A stretch of 64,000 nucleotides of DNA from Enterobacteriaceae endosymbiont of Donacia proxima. Its GTDB lineage: Bacteria > Pseudomonadota > Gammaproteobacteria > Enterobacterales > Enterobacteriaceae. The notes under the pieces were generated by a model that saw only the letters and a list, made by a program, of their open reading frames with translations, did not search any database and had not been told where the DNA came from. Position 1 is the first letter of the stretch, and the number at the start of each line of letters is the position of its first letter. Made by a program: the position numbers and the translations under genes. The stretch lies in the NCBI RefSeq assembly GCF_012569285.1, contig NZ_CP046198.1:250313-314312 (forward strand), written 5' to 3'. Of this stretch, positions 56,156 to 64,000 are shown one piece after another.

Positions 56156-58252
56156 TTAAATTTTATTTATAGCAGCTTTTATACTTAATCTTATTCTTCC
56201 TTGTTTATCAATTTCCATAACTTTAACAAATACATTTTGTAAAATCTGTAAATAATCACTTACTTTACTAACATGTTTATTAGTAATTTGCGAAATATGA
56301 ACTAATCCTTCTTTGCCGTTACTTAAGGAGATAAATGCACCAAAATCAACAATACGAATAACTTTTCCAGTATAAATTTGTCCAACAATAATATCAGCTG
56401 TAATTTCTTCTATACGACGAATTGCAAATTTTATATTCTTATTATTTTTAGCTGCAATTTTAACAATTCCACTATCTTCTATTTCAATAATTGTATCAGT
56501 TTCTTCCGTTAAGGCTCTAATAACAGAACCACCTTTTCCTATCATATCTTTAATTTTTTCTGGATTAATTTTTAATGTATGAATTCTTGGTGCAAATTCT
56601 GAAATATTTTTTCTTGGATTAGAAATAGCTTTTTTCATTACTTCTAAAATATGTAATCTAGCTAATTTTGCTTGAAATAAAACTAATTTTATAACTTTAT
56701 AAGTTATACCTTCTATTTTCATATCCATTTGTAATGCTGTAATTCCATTATTAGTACCGGCAACTTTAAAATCCATATCACCTAAATGATCTTCATCACC
56801 TAAAATATCTGATAATATTATAAAATTATTTTTTTCTTTAATTAATCCCATTGCTATACCAGCTACAGCATTTTTTATAGGTATACCTGCATCCATCATA
56901 GCTAATGATGCTCCACAAACAGAAGCCATAGAAGAAGAACCATTAGATTCTGTAATTTCAGATACCATACGTATGGTATAAGGAAATTGATTAATATCCG
57001 GCATAATTGGTATTAAAGATTTTTTGACTAAATTACCATGTCCTATTTCTCGTCTTTTAGGTGATCCTAATATTCCAATTTCACCAACAGAATAAGAAGG
57101 AAAATTATAATGAAACAAAAAATTATCTGCTTTATTATTTATTAAATTATCTAAGGTTTGAGCATCTCTAGTTGTTCCTAATGTAGCTGTAACTAATGCT
57201 TGTGTTTCTCCTCGTGTAAAGAGGGCTGAACCATGTGTTCTAGGTAAAATACCTATACGTACATCTAAATTACGTATCATATCATGTCTACGTCCATCAA
57301 TTCTAAGATTATTTTCTATGATATTTTTACGAACTATTTTTTTTTCTAATTCATAAAAAACTTCATTTAGATATTGAATTGAAATATTTTCGTATTCTTG
57401 TTCTTCTTTAATTAATTCAAAAATTTTTGATTTTACAGAATCAATTTTATTGATTCTATTTTGTTTTTCTTTAATGTTATATGCTTTTATTAATTTTTTT
57501 TTAGATAAAAAAATTACTTTTTGTTTAAGTTTTTCATTTATAGGAGAAAAAATCCATTCATAAGATTTTTTTTTTACTTTAGAAGATAGTTTAACAATAT
57601 TATCAATTAATATCTGTTGTTGATTATGACCATATATAATTGCATCTAATATTTGTTTTTCAGTTAAAAGATAAGATTTAGCTTCTACCATTAGAATCGC
57701 TCTTTTAGTACTAGATACAATTAAATCTAATGAACTATTTTTCATTTCTTTAATATTAGGATTTAAAATATATTCATTATTAATAAATCCTACACGAGCT
57801 GTACCTAATGTCCCATTAAATGGGATGCCAGATAAATTTAAAACAGTAGATGCTCCAATAATAGCAACAATATCTGGATTAATTTCTGGATTTACAGACA
57901 TAACAGTTGCTATAATTTGAATTTCATTTAAAAATCCTTTTTTAAATAAAGGTCTTATAGGACGATCAATTAAACGAGAAATTAAAATTTCATGTTCACT
58001 AGGGCGTCCTTCTCTACGAAAAAAATTTCCAGGAATACGACCTGCAGCATATGATTTTTCTTGATAATGTACTGATAAAGGAAAAAATTTTTGTTCTGGT
58101 TTTATTTTATTATCTACTACTAGAGTAACAAAAACAGCTGTATCATCAATACTTACCATTACAGAAGAAGTTGCTTGCCTAGCTATCATTCCTGTTTCTA
58201 TAGTTACAGTATTATTACCATAACGAAATCTATGAATAATCGGTTTTAACAA
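56156..58252 (-). CDS. pnp: Polyribonucleotide nucleotidyltransferase (PNPase)
   Basis: Phosphorolytic 3'-5' exoribonuclease; 698 residues against 711. Two RNase PH domains with [20 protein letters not shown] and [40 protein letters not shown], then a KH domain ([16 protein letters not shown]) and an S1 domain ([20 protein letters not shown]). Only the tail after S1 is shortened; the RNase E-binding surface is not judged. It follows rpsO, as in the rpsO-pnp operon. Confidence 0.98.
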   Translation of the reverse strand: MLKPIIHRFRYGNNTVTIETGMIARQATSSVMVSIDDTAVFVTLVVDNKIKPEQKFFPLSVHYQEKSYAAGRIPGNFFRREGRPSEHEILISRLIDRPIRPLFKKGFLNEIQIIATVMSVNPEINPDIVAIIGASTVLNLSGIPFNGTLGTARVGFINNEYILNPNIKEMKNSSLDLIVSSTKRAILMVEAKSYLLTEKQILDAIIYGHNQQQILIDNIVKLSSKVKKKSYEWIFSPINEKLKQKVIFLSKKKLIKAYNIKEKQNRINKIDSVKSKIFELIKEEQEYENISIQYLNEVFYELEKKIVRKNIIENNLRIDGRRHDMIRNLDVRIGILPRTHGSALFTRGETQALVTATLGTTRDAQTLDNLINNKADNFLFHYNFPSYSVGEIGILGSPKRREIGHGNLVKKSLIPIMPDINQFPYTIRMVSEITESNGSSSMASVCGASLAMMDAGIPIKNAVAGIAMGLIKEKNNFIILSDILGDEDHLGDMDFKVAGTNNGITALQMDMKIEGITYKVIKLVLFQAKLARLHILEVMKKAISNPRKNISEFAPRIHTLKINPEKIKDMIGKGGSVIRALTEETDTIIEIEDSGIVKIAAKNNKNIKFAIRRIEEITADIIVGQIYTGKVIRIVDFGAFISLSNGKEGLVHISQITNKHVSKVSDYLQILQNVFVKVMEIDKQGRIRLSIKAAINKI

Positions 58253-58337
58253 AATAAATATCCTTTTAATAAATTTTTATATTAAAATATTAATTAATTA
58301 TAAATTTATAAAATATATAAATAAAATTAAAATTTAT

Positions 58338-58607
58338 TTATTTTCTTAACCCTAAATTTTCAATTAATATATTATAACTTTTAATTTTTTTTTTTTTTAA
58401 ATAATTTAATAATTTTCTACGTTGTGATACCATACGTAGAAGTCCTCTACGACTATGATAATCTTTTTTATGTGTAGTAAAATGTTTTTGTAAATAATTA
58501 ATTTTAGATGTTAATAAAGCTATTTGTACTTGTGTAGATCCATTATCTTTAATATCATTTTGATATTTTTTTATGATTTTTGTTTTTTTTTCTATATTTA
58601 AATACAT
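58338..58607 (-). CDS. rpsO: 30S ribosomal protein S15
   Basis: 89 residues, the E. coli length. [20 protein letters not shown] and [20 protein letters not shown] are S15 signatures. It binds the 16S central domain junction. Between truB and pnp, the conserved infB-rbfA-truB-rpsO-pnp order. Confidence 0.98.
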   Translation of the reverse strand: MYLNIEKKTKIIKKYQNDIKDNGSTQVQIALLTSKINYLQKHFTTHKKDYHSRRGLLRMVSQRRKLLNYLKKKKIKSYNILIENLGLRK

Positions 58608-58636
58608 AACTAACCCCGTTTATTATAAAACATAAA

Positions 58637-59590
58637 TTAATAAAGTTTTTTTATATAATTTATTAATTTACATTTTATAATGTAACCTTTATTATTAATT
58701 TGGCATATACCTATAAAATTATGAAATTTTTTTTCAAAAATACGAAATTTTGTTTTATTTACTGTGGATGTTAATTTAATTTTTTTACCATTTATTATTT
58801 TTTTTATTAATAAACTTGATAAATATAATTTAGATATGTGACATATGATGTAATCAATAGGTAATAATAATTTTTTTATTAAAAGAGTACTTAATTTATG
58901 ATTTCGATAATTCATAATTAATATTTTTAATTGTTCTAATGTTATAACGTTTTTATGTAAAATTGAAATATGTGATATTGCTATTCTACGTAATTTAATT
59001 ACATGAGCTCCACAATTTAATTTATCTCCTAAATCATCAATAATACTACGAATATATGTTCCTTTTGAACAATTAATTTGTAATTTTATTTTATTTTGAT
59101 AAAAATTTAGTAATTTAATTTGATATATTATAATAATTCTTTTTTCTAAATTAGGAATATTAATTCCTATTCTGGCATATTTATATAAAGGTATACCTTT
59201 ATATTTAATAGCAGAATACATAGGAGGTTTTTGTTTACTTTTTCCTTTAAATAAATTTATTTTTTTTAAAATATCTTTTATAGTTACATTAACATTTTTT
59301 TTTTTTATAAGAGAACCATATTTATCTGCAGTATTTGTTTTTTCTCCTAAAAGGGCTGTAACTAAATATGTTTTATTTTTATTCATTAAATATTTACTAA
59401 ATTTAGTATATTCACCAAAACAAATAGGTAATAATCCACTAGCTAAAGGATCTAAAGTCCCAATATAACCGGCTTTTTTAGCATTAAAAATAATTTTAAC
59501 ATACTGAAGAATTTTATTTGATGTAATACCAATAGATTTATCAAGTAATAATAAACCATTTATATTTTTTTTTTTTATTATTTTCAACAT
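58637..59590 (-). CDS. truB: tRNA pseudouridine(55) synthase TruB
   Basis: Makes pseudouridine 55 in the T-loop; 317 residues against 314. GLLLLDKSIGITSNKILQY, the catalytic D47 in YIGTLDPLASGLLPI, KPPMYSAIKYKGIPLYKYAR and CSKGTYIRSIIDDLG are all family motifs. The C-terminal PUA-like part is diverged. It contains a 12-base homopolymer near the start codon. Confidence 0.96.
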   Translation of the reverse strand: MLKIIKKKNINGLLLLDKSIGITSNKILQYVKIIFNAKKAGYIGTLDPLASGLLPICFGEYTKFSKYLMNKNKTYLVTALLGEKTNTADKYGSLIKKKNVNVTIKDILKKINLFKGKSKQKPPMYSAIKYKGIPLYKYARIGINIPNLEKRIIIIYQIKLLNFYQNKIKLQINCSKGTYIRSIIDDLGDKLNCGAHVIKLRRIAISHISILHKNVITLEQLKILIMNYRNHKLSTLLIKKLLLPIDYIICHISKLYLSSLLIKKIINGKKIKLTSTVNKTKFRIFEKKFHNFIGICQINNKGYIIKCKLINYIKKLY

Positions 59591-59638
59591 TTTTTTACGG
59601 GAAAATTATAACTACTAATTTTTTAGTATAGTCTATTT

Positions 59639-59980
59639 TTATTTTATATTATTTAGTATATTACTTATATAATTACCTTCTTTTAAAGAAGGATCTAAAA
59701 AAAATTTTAATTTAGGTATCTTACGTAATTTTATTTTTTTTTGAAGTATATATCTAATATATTCTGTTGTTTTATTTAGATAAAATAATGATTTTTTTTT
59801 ATTTTTTAATTCTTCTTTATATGACAAAATTATAAAGATTTTTGCATATGAATAATCTTTAGATAATACTAAATCGGTAATAGTAGTAAATTTGTTTATT
59901 CTTATATCATTAAGATTATTTTGTAATATTTTTGCTATTTGTTTTTTTAGTTCATATGCAATACGTAAATTACGATACAA
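59639..59980 (-). CDS. rbfA: Ribosome-binding factor A, shortened
   Basis: Assists 30S maturation; 113 residues against 133. The KH-like core is present: RIAYELKKQIAKILQNNLND, FTTITDLVLSKDYSYAKIFI and LRKIPKLKFFLDPSLKEGNY. The C-terminal tail found in E. coli is missing, the part that is known to be dispensable for much of its function. Between infB and truB. Confidence 0.95.
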   Translation of the reverse strand: MYRNLRIAYELKKQIAKILQNNLNDIRINKFTTITDLVLSKDYSYAKIFIILSYKEELKNKKKSLFYLNKTTEYIRYILQKKIKLRKIPKLKFFLDPSLKEGNYISNILNNIK

Positions 59981-60021
59981 TAAATAACCTCCATATAAAT
60001 TTAATTATATATTAAAAAAAA

Positions 60022-62409
60022 TTATTTTTTTATAATTTCATCTTTTTTAAAAATTTCAATTTTATCTCCTAAATGTATATCATTAAAATTTTTAATACTA
60101 ATACCACATTCCATACCACTACGTACTTCATATACACTTTCTTTAAATCTTCTTAACGAATCTATGATGCCTACATGAATAATTTGATTATTTCTAAATA
60201 ATTTTACTAAATTATTACGTTTAATTAATCCGTATGTTACTATACATCCAGCTATGACACCAATTTTAGGAATAGTAAAAATACTTTTAATTTCTGCATT
60301 TCCTAAAATTAATTCTTTGTATTTAGGCATTAAAAGATTTTGTATATATTTTTTCATATAATTAATTAAATCATAAATAATTGTAAAAAACATAATTTTA
60401 ATATGTTTTTTTTTAATTATATTTTTTATGATAGTATTTTGTTTTATATTAAATCCAATAATAATAATGTGTTTAGAAGAATTAGTTATTGCTAATGAAA
60501 TATCTGTTTCGTTTATTTCTCCGATCCCACAGTGAATAATTTTTATATTAATTTTTTTATTAGATAAATTTAATAATGTATTTGTAATATCTTCTATAGA
60601 ACCTTTAGTATCACTTTTAATTAATAAATTTATTTCATAAATATTTTTTTTATCTAAATTTAAAAATAATTTTTTAAATTGTTTTTGTTTATGAGCTAAT
60701 TTTATTTCACGTAATTTATTTTTTCTATATAATGCTATTACTTTTGCTTGTTTTTCATTACTTACAACTATAAAATTATCTCCTGCATCCGGTAATTCAG
60801 ATAAACCTAAAATTTTAATAGGTGTAGAAGGTCCAGCATATTGGATTTTAAATCCTTTATAATTTATTAAACATTTTACTTTACCATATGTACAACCACA
60901 AAGTACTATATCACCTTTTTTTAACATCCCTTCTTTTATTAGAACATTAGCTATTGGACCTTTCCCTTTTTCTAAAAAAGATTCAATTACTATTCCTTTT
61001 GCTATACCTACATTAATAGCTTTTAATTCTAGTATTTCTGCTTGTAATAAAATAATTTTTAATAATTTATTTATACCTTCTCCTGTTTTAGCAGAAATTT
61101 TAACAAATATATTTTTTCCACCCCATTCTTCAGAGATAATATCATATCTACTTAATTCATTTTTTATTTTTTCAAAATTAGAAATATTTTTATCAATTTT
61201 ATTAATTGCTACTATAATAGGTACTTTCATTGTTTTAGCATGTTGTATCGCTTCTATAGTTTGTGGCATAACACCATCATCAATAGCGATTACTAATATT
61301 ATGATATCTGTAATTTGTACTCCTCTTAATCTCATAGAGGTGAAAGATTCATGACCAGGAGTATCAAAAAATATTATTTTTTTATTATTAAATTCGATTT
61401 CATATGCATCTATATTTTGTGTGATGCCACCTGCTTCTTTAGCTGTAATATTACTTGAACAAATATAATCTAATAGTGAAGTTTTTCCATGATCAACATG
61501 TCCTATAATTGTTACAATAGGTGACCTAATAATTGGTTTACTATGTAAATTAGTATTATTAATTAATAATTTTTCTATATCATTTTCTCGACGTAATATA
61601 ACTTTATGACCCATTTCTTCTGCTATTAATTGTGCTGTTTCTTGATCTAATAACTGGTTCACATCGGAATATTGTTCGCCCATATTTATCATAATTTTTA
61701 TTAATTCTGAATTTTTAACAGCCATTTTGTTAGATAATTCAGTTATACTAATAGTTTCATTAATAATAATATTACGATTAATGTTTTTAATTGGTTTATT
61801 GAAATTTTGATATAATTTAGAAAAATTTTTTTTGTATTTATTATTATAAATAATTTTTTTATTATTTTCTTTAAAATTTTTATAATTTTTATTATATTTT
61901 TTTTTATTATATATATTTTTTTTCAAAAAATTTTTGTCTATATTTTTATAATTATAAAATTTTTTTTTTTTTAAAATTATATTTTTTTTATTTTTATAAT
62001 CTACACTATTTTTAGTAGTATTTATTTCTTTATAATCATGTTTATGAAATAACATTGATTTTTTTTTTTTTTTTATTTTTAAAATACTAATTTTATTGAG
62101 TTTATATTTTTTTTTAGTAAGATTTTGTTTATTTAAAAATAATAATTTACTTTTGTCATTATTAACTAATATTTTTTTTTGTTTAATTTTATTAATATTT
62201 TTAATATCATTATTGTGTATAGAAAAAAATTTTAATTTGTTAGAATTTTTATTTTTTAAATATGTCAAAAATTTTTTTTTTTCTTCCTTATTAATTATAT
62301 CATTTTCTAATTTAGAAATACCTTTATTAGAAAAATATTTAATTATTTTTTTAATTGGAACTTTAATTTCATTAGCTAATGATTTTATAGTTATAACAGC
62401 ATCTATCAT
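60022..62409 (-). CDS. infB: Translation initiation factor IF-2
   Basis: GTPase that brings fMet-tRNA to the 30S subunit; 795 residues against 890. An IF2_N domain (1-50), then a low-complexity lysine/asparagine/tyrosine-rich linker (about 55-210) with a 16-base A run at codons 113-117, a second IF2_N (about 218-272), and the G domain from about 298 with G1 GHVDHGKT at 303-310, DTPGHESFTSMR and NKIDK. The C-terminal fMet-tRNA-binding domain (SLRRFKESVYEVRSGMECGI) is intact. The linker has shrunk and changed composition completely. Confidence 0.97.
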   Translation of the reverse strand: MIDAVITIKSLANEIKVPIKKIIKYFSNKGISKLENDIINKEEKKKFLTYLKNKNSNKLKFFSIHNNDIKNINKIKQKKILVNNDKSKLLFLNKQNLTKKKYKLNKISILKIKKKKKSMLFHKHDYKEINTTKNSVDYKNKKNIILKKKKFYNYKNIDKNFLKKNIYNKKKYNKNYKNFKENNKKIIYNNKYKKNFSKLYQNFNKPIKNINRNIIINETISITELSNKMAVKNSELIKIMINMGEQYSDVNQLLDQETAQLIAEEMGHKVILRRENDIEKLLINNTNLHSKPIIRSPIVTIIGHVDHGKTSLLDYICSSNITAKEAGGITQNIDAYEIEFNNKKIIFFDTPGHESFTSMRLRGVQITDIIILVIAIDDGVMPQTIEAIQHAKTMKVPIIVAINKIDKNISNFEKIKNELSRYDIISEEWGGKNIFVKISAKTGEGINKLLKIILLQAEILELKAINVGIAKGIVIESFLEKGKGPIANVLIKEGMLKKGDIVLCGCTYGKVKCLINYKGFKIQYAGPSTPIKILGLSELPDAGDNFIVVSNEKQAKVIALYRKNKLREIKLAHKQKQFKKLFLNLDKKNIYEINLLIKSDTKGSIEDITNTLLNLSNKKINIKIIHCGIGEINETDISLAITNSSKHIIIIGFNIKQNTIIKNIIKKKHIKIMFFTIIYDLINYMKKYIQNLLMPKYKELILGNAEIKSIFTIPKIGVIAGCIVTYGLIKRNNLVKLFRNNQIIHVGIIDSLRRFKESVYEVRSGMECGISIKNFNDIHLGDKIEIFKKDEIIKK

Positions 62410-62437
62410 GCTGTCTACTCCTCTATTTTAAAATTAA

Positions 62438-62606
62438 TTACGTACCATTTTTTTTAAACCGACAAATATTGCTTACAGACATAATTATTTTTACTACTTC
62501 TATTTTAGATAAATTATCTGTCTCAGATATATCTTTAATATCTCTGTTCAGCTAGATTTTCAATAGTGTAAATACCTTTATTTATTAAATAATTAGATAA
62601 TTTATT
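62438..62606 (-). pseudogene. Dead remnant of the NusA AR2 domain
   Basis: On the minus strand after the nusA stop, NKLSNYLINKGIYTIENLAE matches the E. coli NusA tail AYKLAARGVCTLEDLAEQ. A frameshift follows, then RDIKDISETDNLSKIEVVKI and IMSVSNICRF, matching GIDDLADIEGLTDEKAGALI and MAARNICWF, ending in a stop at 62438-62440. This is the second acidic repeat, cut off by the new nusA stop at 62646 and now untranslated. It explains the unusually long nusA-infB gap of about 236 bases. Confidence 0.85.
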
Positions 62607-62645
62607 ATTTATCCTTTTTAGTTTTAATTATTTTTTTTAAATTTA

Positions 62646-63932
62646 CTATTTATATTTTTTTTTGAAAATTGGATTAGTATATATTTTTTTTGCTAATTCT
62701 TGTATTTTTTTTAAATCATTTATTTTTAAATTAAATTTATTAGTAATATCATATAACATATCTGTAGGAATTAATATTAATTCTTTAATAGAAGATATTT
62801 TACCTTTTTCCACTATTATTTTTGATAATTCATATTTAATATTTAAATGTTTTACAAACATATTTATAATATTATTTTGTTCTTTTTTATATTTATGATA
62901 TAAATCATTTTTTGTCATAACATTTAATTCCCACCCACTTAATTGAGATGCTAAACGAATATTTTGTCCATTTCTTCCTATAGCTTGAGCTAAATTATTT
63001 TCTTCCACAGCAATATCTATTACATGTTTTTTTTTATTTAAAACAATTGATGATATATCTGCTGGTAACATAGCATTAATAACAAATTTTTTTGGATCAG
63101 AATCCCATAATATAATATCAATACGTTCACCATTTAATTCATTAGAAACAGCTTGAACTCTAGCACCTCTCATTCCTACACAAGCTCCTATTGGATCAAT
63201 TCTTTTATCATTTGTTTTAACAGCTATTTTAGCTCTAGAACCTGGATCTCTAGCTACTGCTTTAATTTTAATTAAACCTTCTCCTATTTCAGGAACTTCA
63301 ATATTGAATAATTCAATTAACATTTGTATTTTAGATCTACTTATAAATAATTGTGTTTCTTTAATATCTTCTTTAATATAAAAAAGCAATCCTTTTATTC
63401 TATCTCCTATTCTAAAATTTTCTCTTGGTAACATATCAGAACGTAAAATTATAGCATCAGCTCCATGTCCTAAATCTATATTTAGATGACTTCTATTTAC
63501 TTTTTTAACAATACCATTTAAAATTTTTCCCTCTTTCTTTTTAAATTGTGCAATAGTAACAGCTTTTTTAGCTTCTCTTACTTTATGTACAATAACTTGT
63601 TTAGCTGTTTGTGTTGTTATACGATTAAAGTTAATAGATTTAATTTTGTCATATATATAATCACCTAAATTAAGAGTATTATCTTCAATTCTTGCTGCAT
63701 CTAATGTAATTTCTTTAGTAGGATAATGTACTTTTTTAACTATTAACCACCTTCTAAATGTATTAAAATCACCATTTTTACGATTAATATTAACAAATAC
63801 TTCTATATCTTGTTCATATTTTTTTTTAGTTGCACTAACTAAAGCACTTTCCATTGCTTCAAATATTTTTTCACGAGGTAAAGATTTTTCATTAGCAACA
63901 GCTTCGATAACAGCTAATATTTCTTTATTCAT
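62646..63932 (-). CDS. nusA: Transcription termination/antitermination protein NusA, lacking AR2
   Basis: RNA polymerase-associated elongation factor. I start it at 63932 ([20 protein letters not shown]), which fits the family and has AGGAT nearby; an in-frame ATG 15 bases upstream is less likely. It has 428 residues against 495. The N-terminal domain, S1, KH1 ([20 protein letters not shown]) and KH2 ([20 protein letters not shown]), and AR1 are intact. It stops after AR1; the AR2 domain survives only as an untranslated remnant downstream. In E. coli AR2 contacts the alpha CTD and relieves NusA autoinhibition. Upstream rimP would lie off the right edge. Confidence 0.96.
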   Translation of the reverse strand: MNKEILAVIEAVANEKSLPREKIFEAMESALVSATKKKYEQDIEVFVNINRKNGDFNTFRRWLIVKKVHYPTKEITLDAARIEDNTLNLGDYIYDKIKSINFNRITTQTAKQVIVHKVREAKKAVTIAQFKKKEGKILNGIVKKVNRSHLNIDLGHGADAIILRSDMLPRENFRIGDRIKGLLFYIKEDIKETQLFISRSKIQMLIELFNIEVPEIGEGLIKIKAVARDPGSRAKIAVKTNDKRIDPIGACVGMRGARVQAVSNELNGERIDIILWDSDPKKFVINAMLPADISSIVLNKKKHVIDIAVEENNLAQAIGRNGQNIRLASQLSGWELNVMTKNDLYHKYKKEQNNIINMFVKHLNIKYELSKIIVEKGKISSIKELILIPTDMLYDITNKFNLKINDLKKIQELAKKIYTNPIFKKKYK

Positions 63933-64000
63933 CCTAGTTATCCTCAATATTTAATTCTTAAAATTAGAAAACTAGATTATACTAAAATAATATAAGTAAC

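Noticed and set aside
62096-62431. Plus-strand hydrophobic frame of 111 codons opposite the start of infB
   Set aside because: It is the complement of the lysine-rich IF-2 linker; poly-Lys codons read backwards give Phe and Leu.
63948-64000. nusA promoter or rimP remnant at the right edge
   Set aside because: A TATAAT-like hexamer is present, but spacing to a -35 does not fit and too little sequence is in view.

Overview
The window is a very AT-rich, gene-dense piece of a strongly reduced bacterial chromosome. Gene content, near-identical protein lengths and local gene order all match Enterobacterales (compared from memory with E. coli: rpsU-dnaG beside divergent tsaD; trxA-rho-(argX)-hisR-proM; def-fmt convergent with the alpha operon; ruvX-yggT-hemW-trmB-yggX; asnS-ompF-(aspC)-gloC; miaB-ybeY-leuS-holA-mrdA-rodA; metT-leuW-glnU; fldA-ybfF; nusA-infB-rbfA-truB-rpsO-pnp-deaD). 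Low GC, many lost genes, fossil genes still in their ancestral places and long A/T runs in coding sequence point to an obligate insect endosymbiont (Buchnera, Wigglesworthia, Blochmannia or Annandia type). I cannot name the species from the window alone.

Layout. 1-5303: 5' part of dnaG, rpsU, tsaD, uppP, cca, ribB, tRNA-Pro and tRNA-His. 5304-8040: an argX tRNA fossil, rho, trxA, dksA. 8041-11684: fossils of the ABC transporter pair yadH/yadG, sodA, aroE, and a fossil of tsaC. 11685-27143: def-fmt, then the complete alpha, spc and S10 ribosomal-protein operons (29 genes, all on the minus strand). 27144-30504: ruvX, yggT, hemW, trmB, yggX, tRNA-Ala and tRNA-Ile. 30640-41506: rmuC, asnS, an OmpF-type porin, gloC, rpsA, aroA, serC, rodA. 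41531-49224: mrdA, holA, leuS, ybeY, miaB and three tRNAs. 49329-63932: glnS, fldA, ybfF, pgi, deaD, pnp, rpsO, truB, rbfA, infB, nusA.

Most genes serve translation and RNA metabolism. The rest keep a peptidoglycan wall (uppP, PBP2, RodA), an outer membrane pore, two shikimate-pathway steps (aroE, aroA), serine/PLP synthesis (serC), riboflavin (ribB), glycolysis entry (pgi) and some redox defence (sodA, trxA, gloC, yggX, fldA).

I found no phage, insertion sequence, CRISPR array or obviously new multigene system. The interest lies in genome decay: four gene fossils in place (argX, yadG, yadH, tsaC), a LeuRS whose editing pocket has lost its signature residues, a NusA that has lost its last domain with the dead remnant still readable, tRNA genes that do not encode CCA, an Ile/Ala tRNA pair without rRNA genes, and long AT-only perfect palindromes at gene ends. 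Comparisons with E. coli proteins and tRNAs are from memory, not from a computed alignment.
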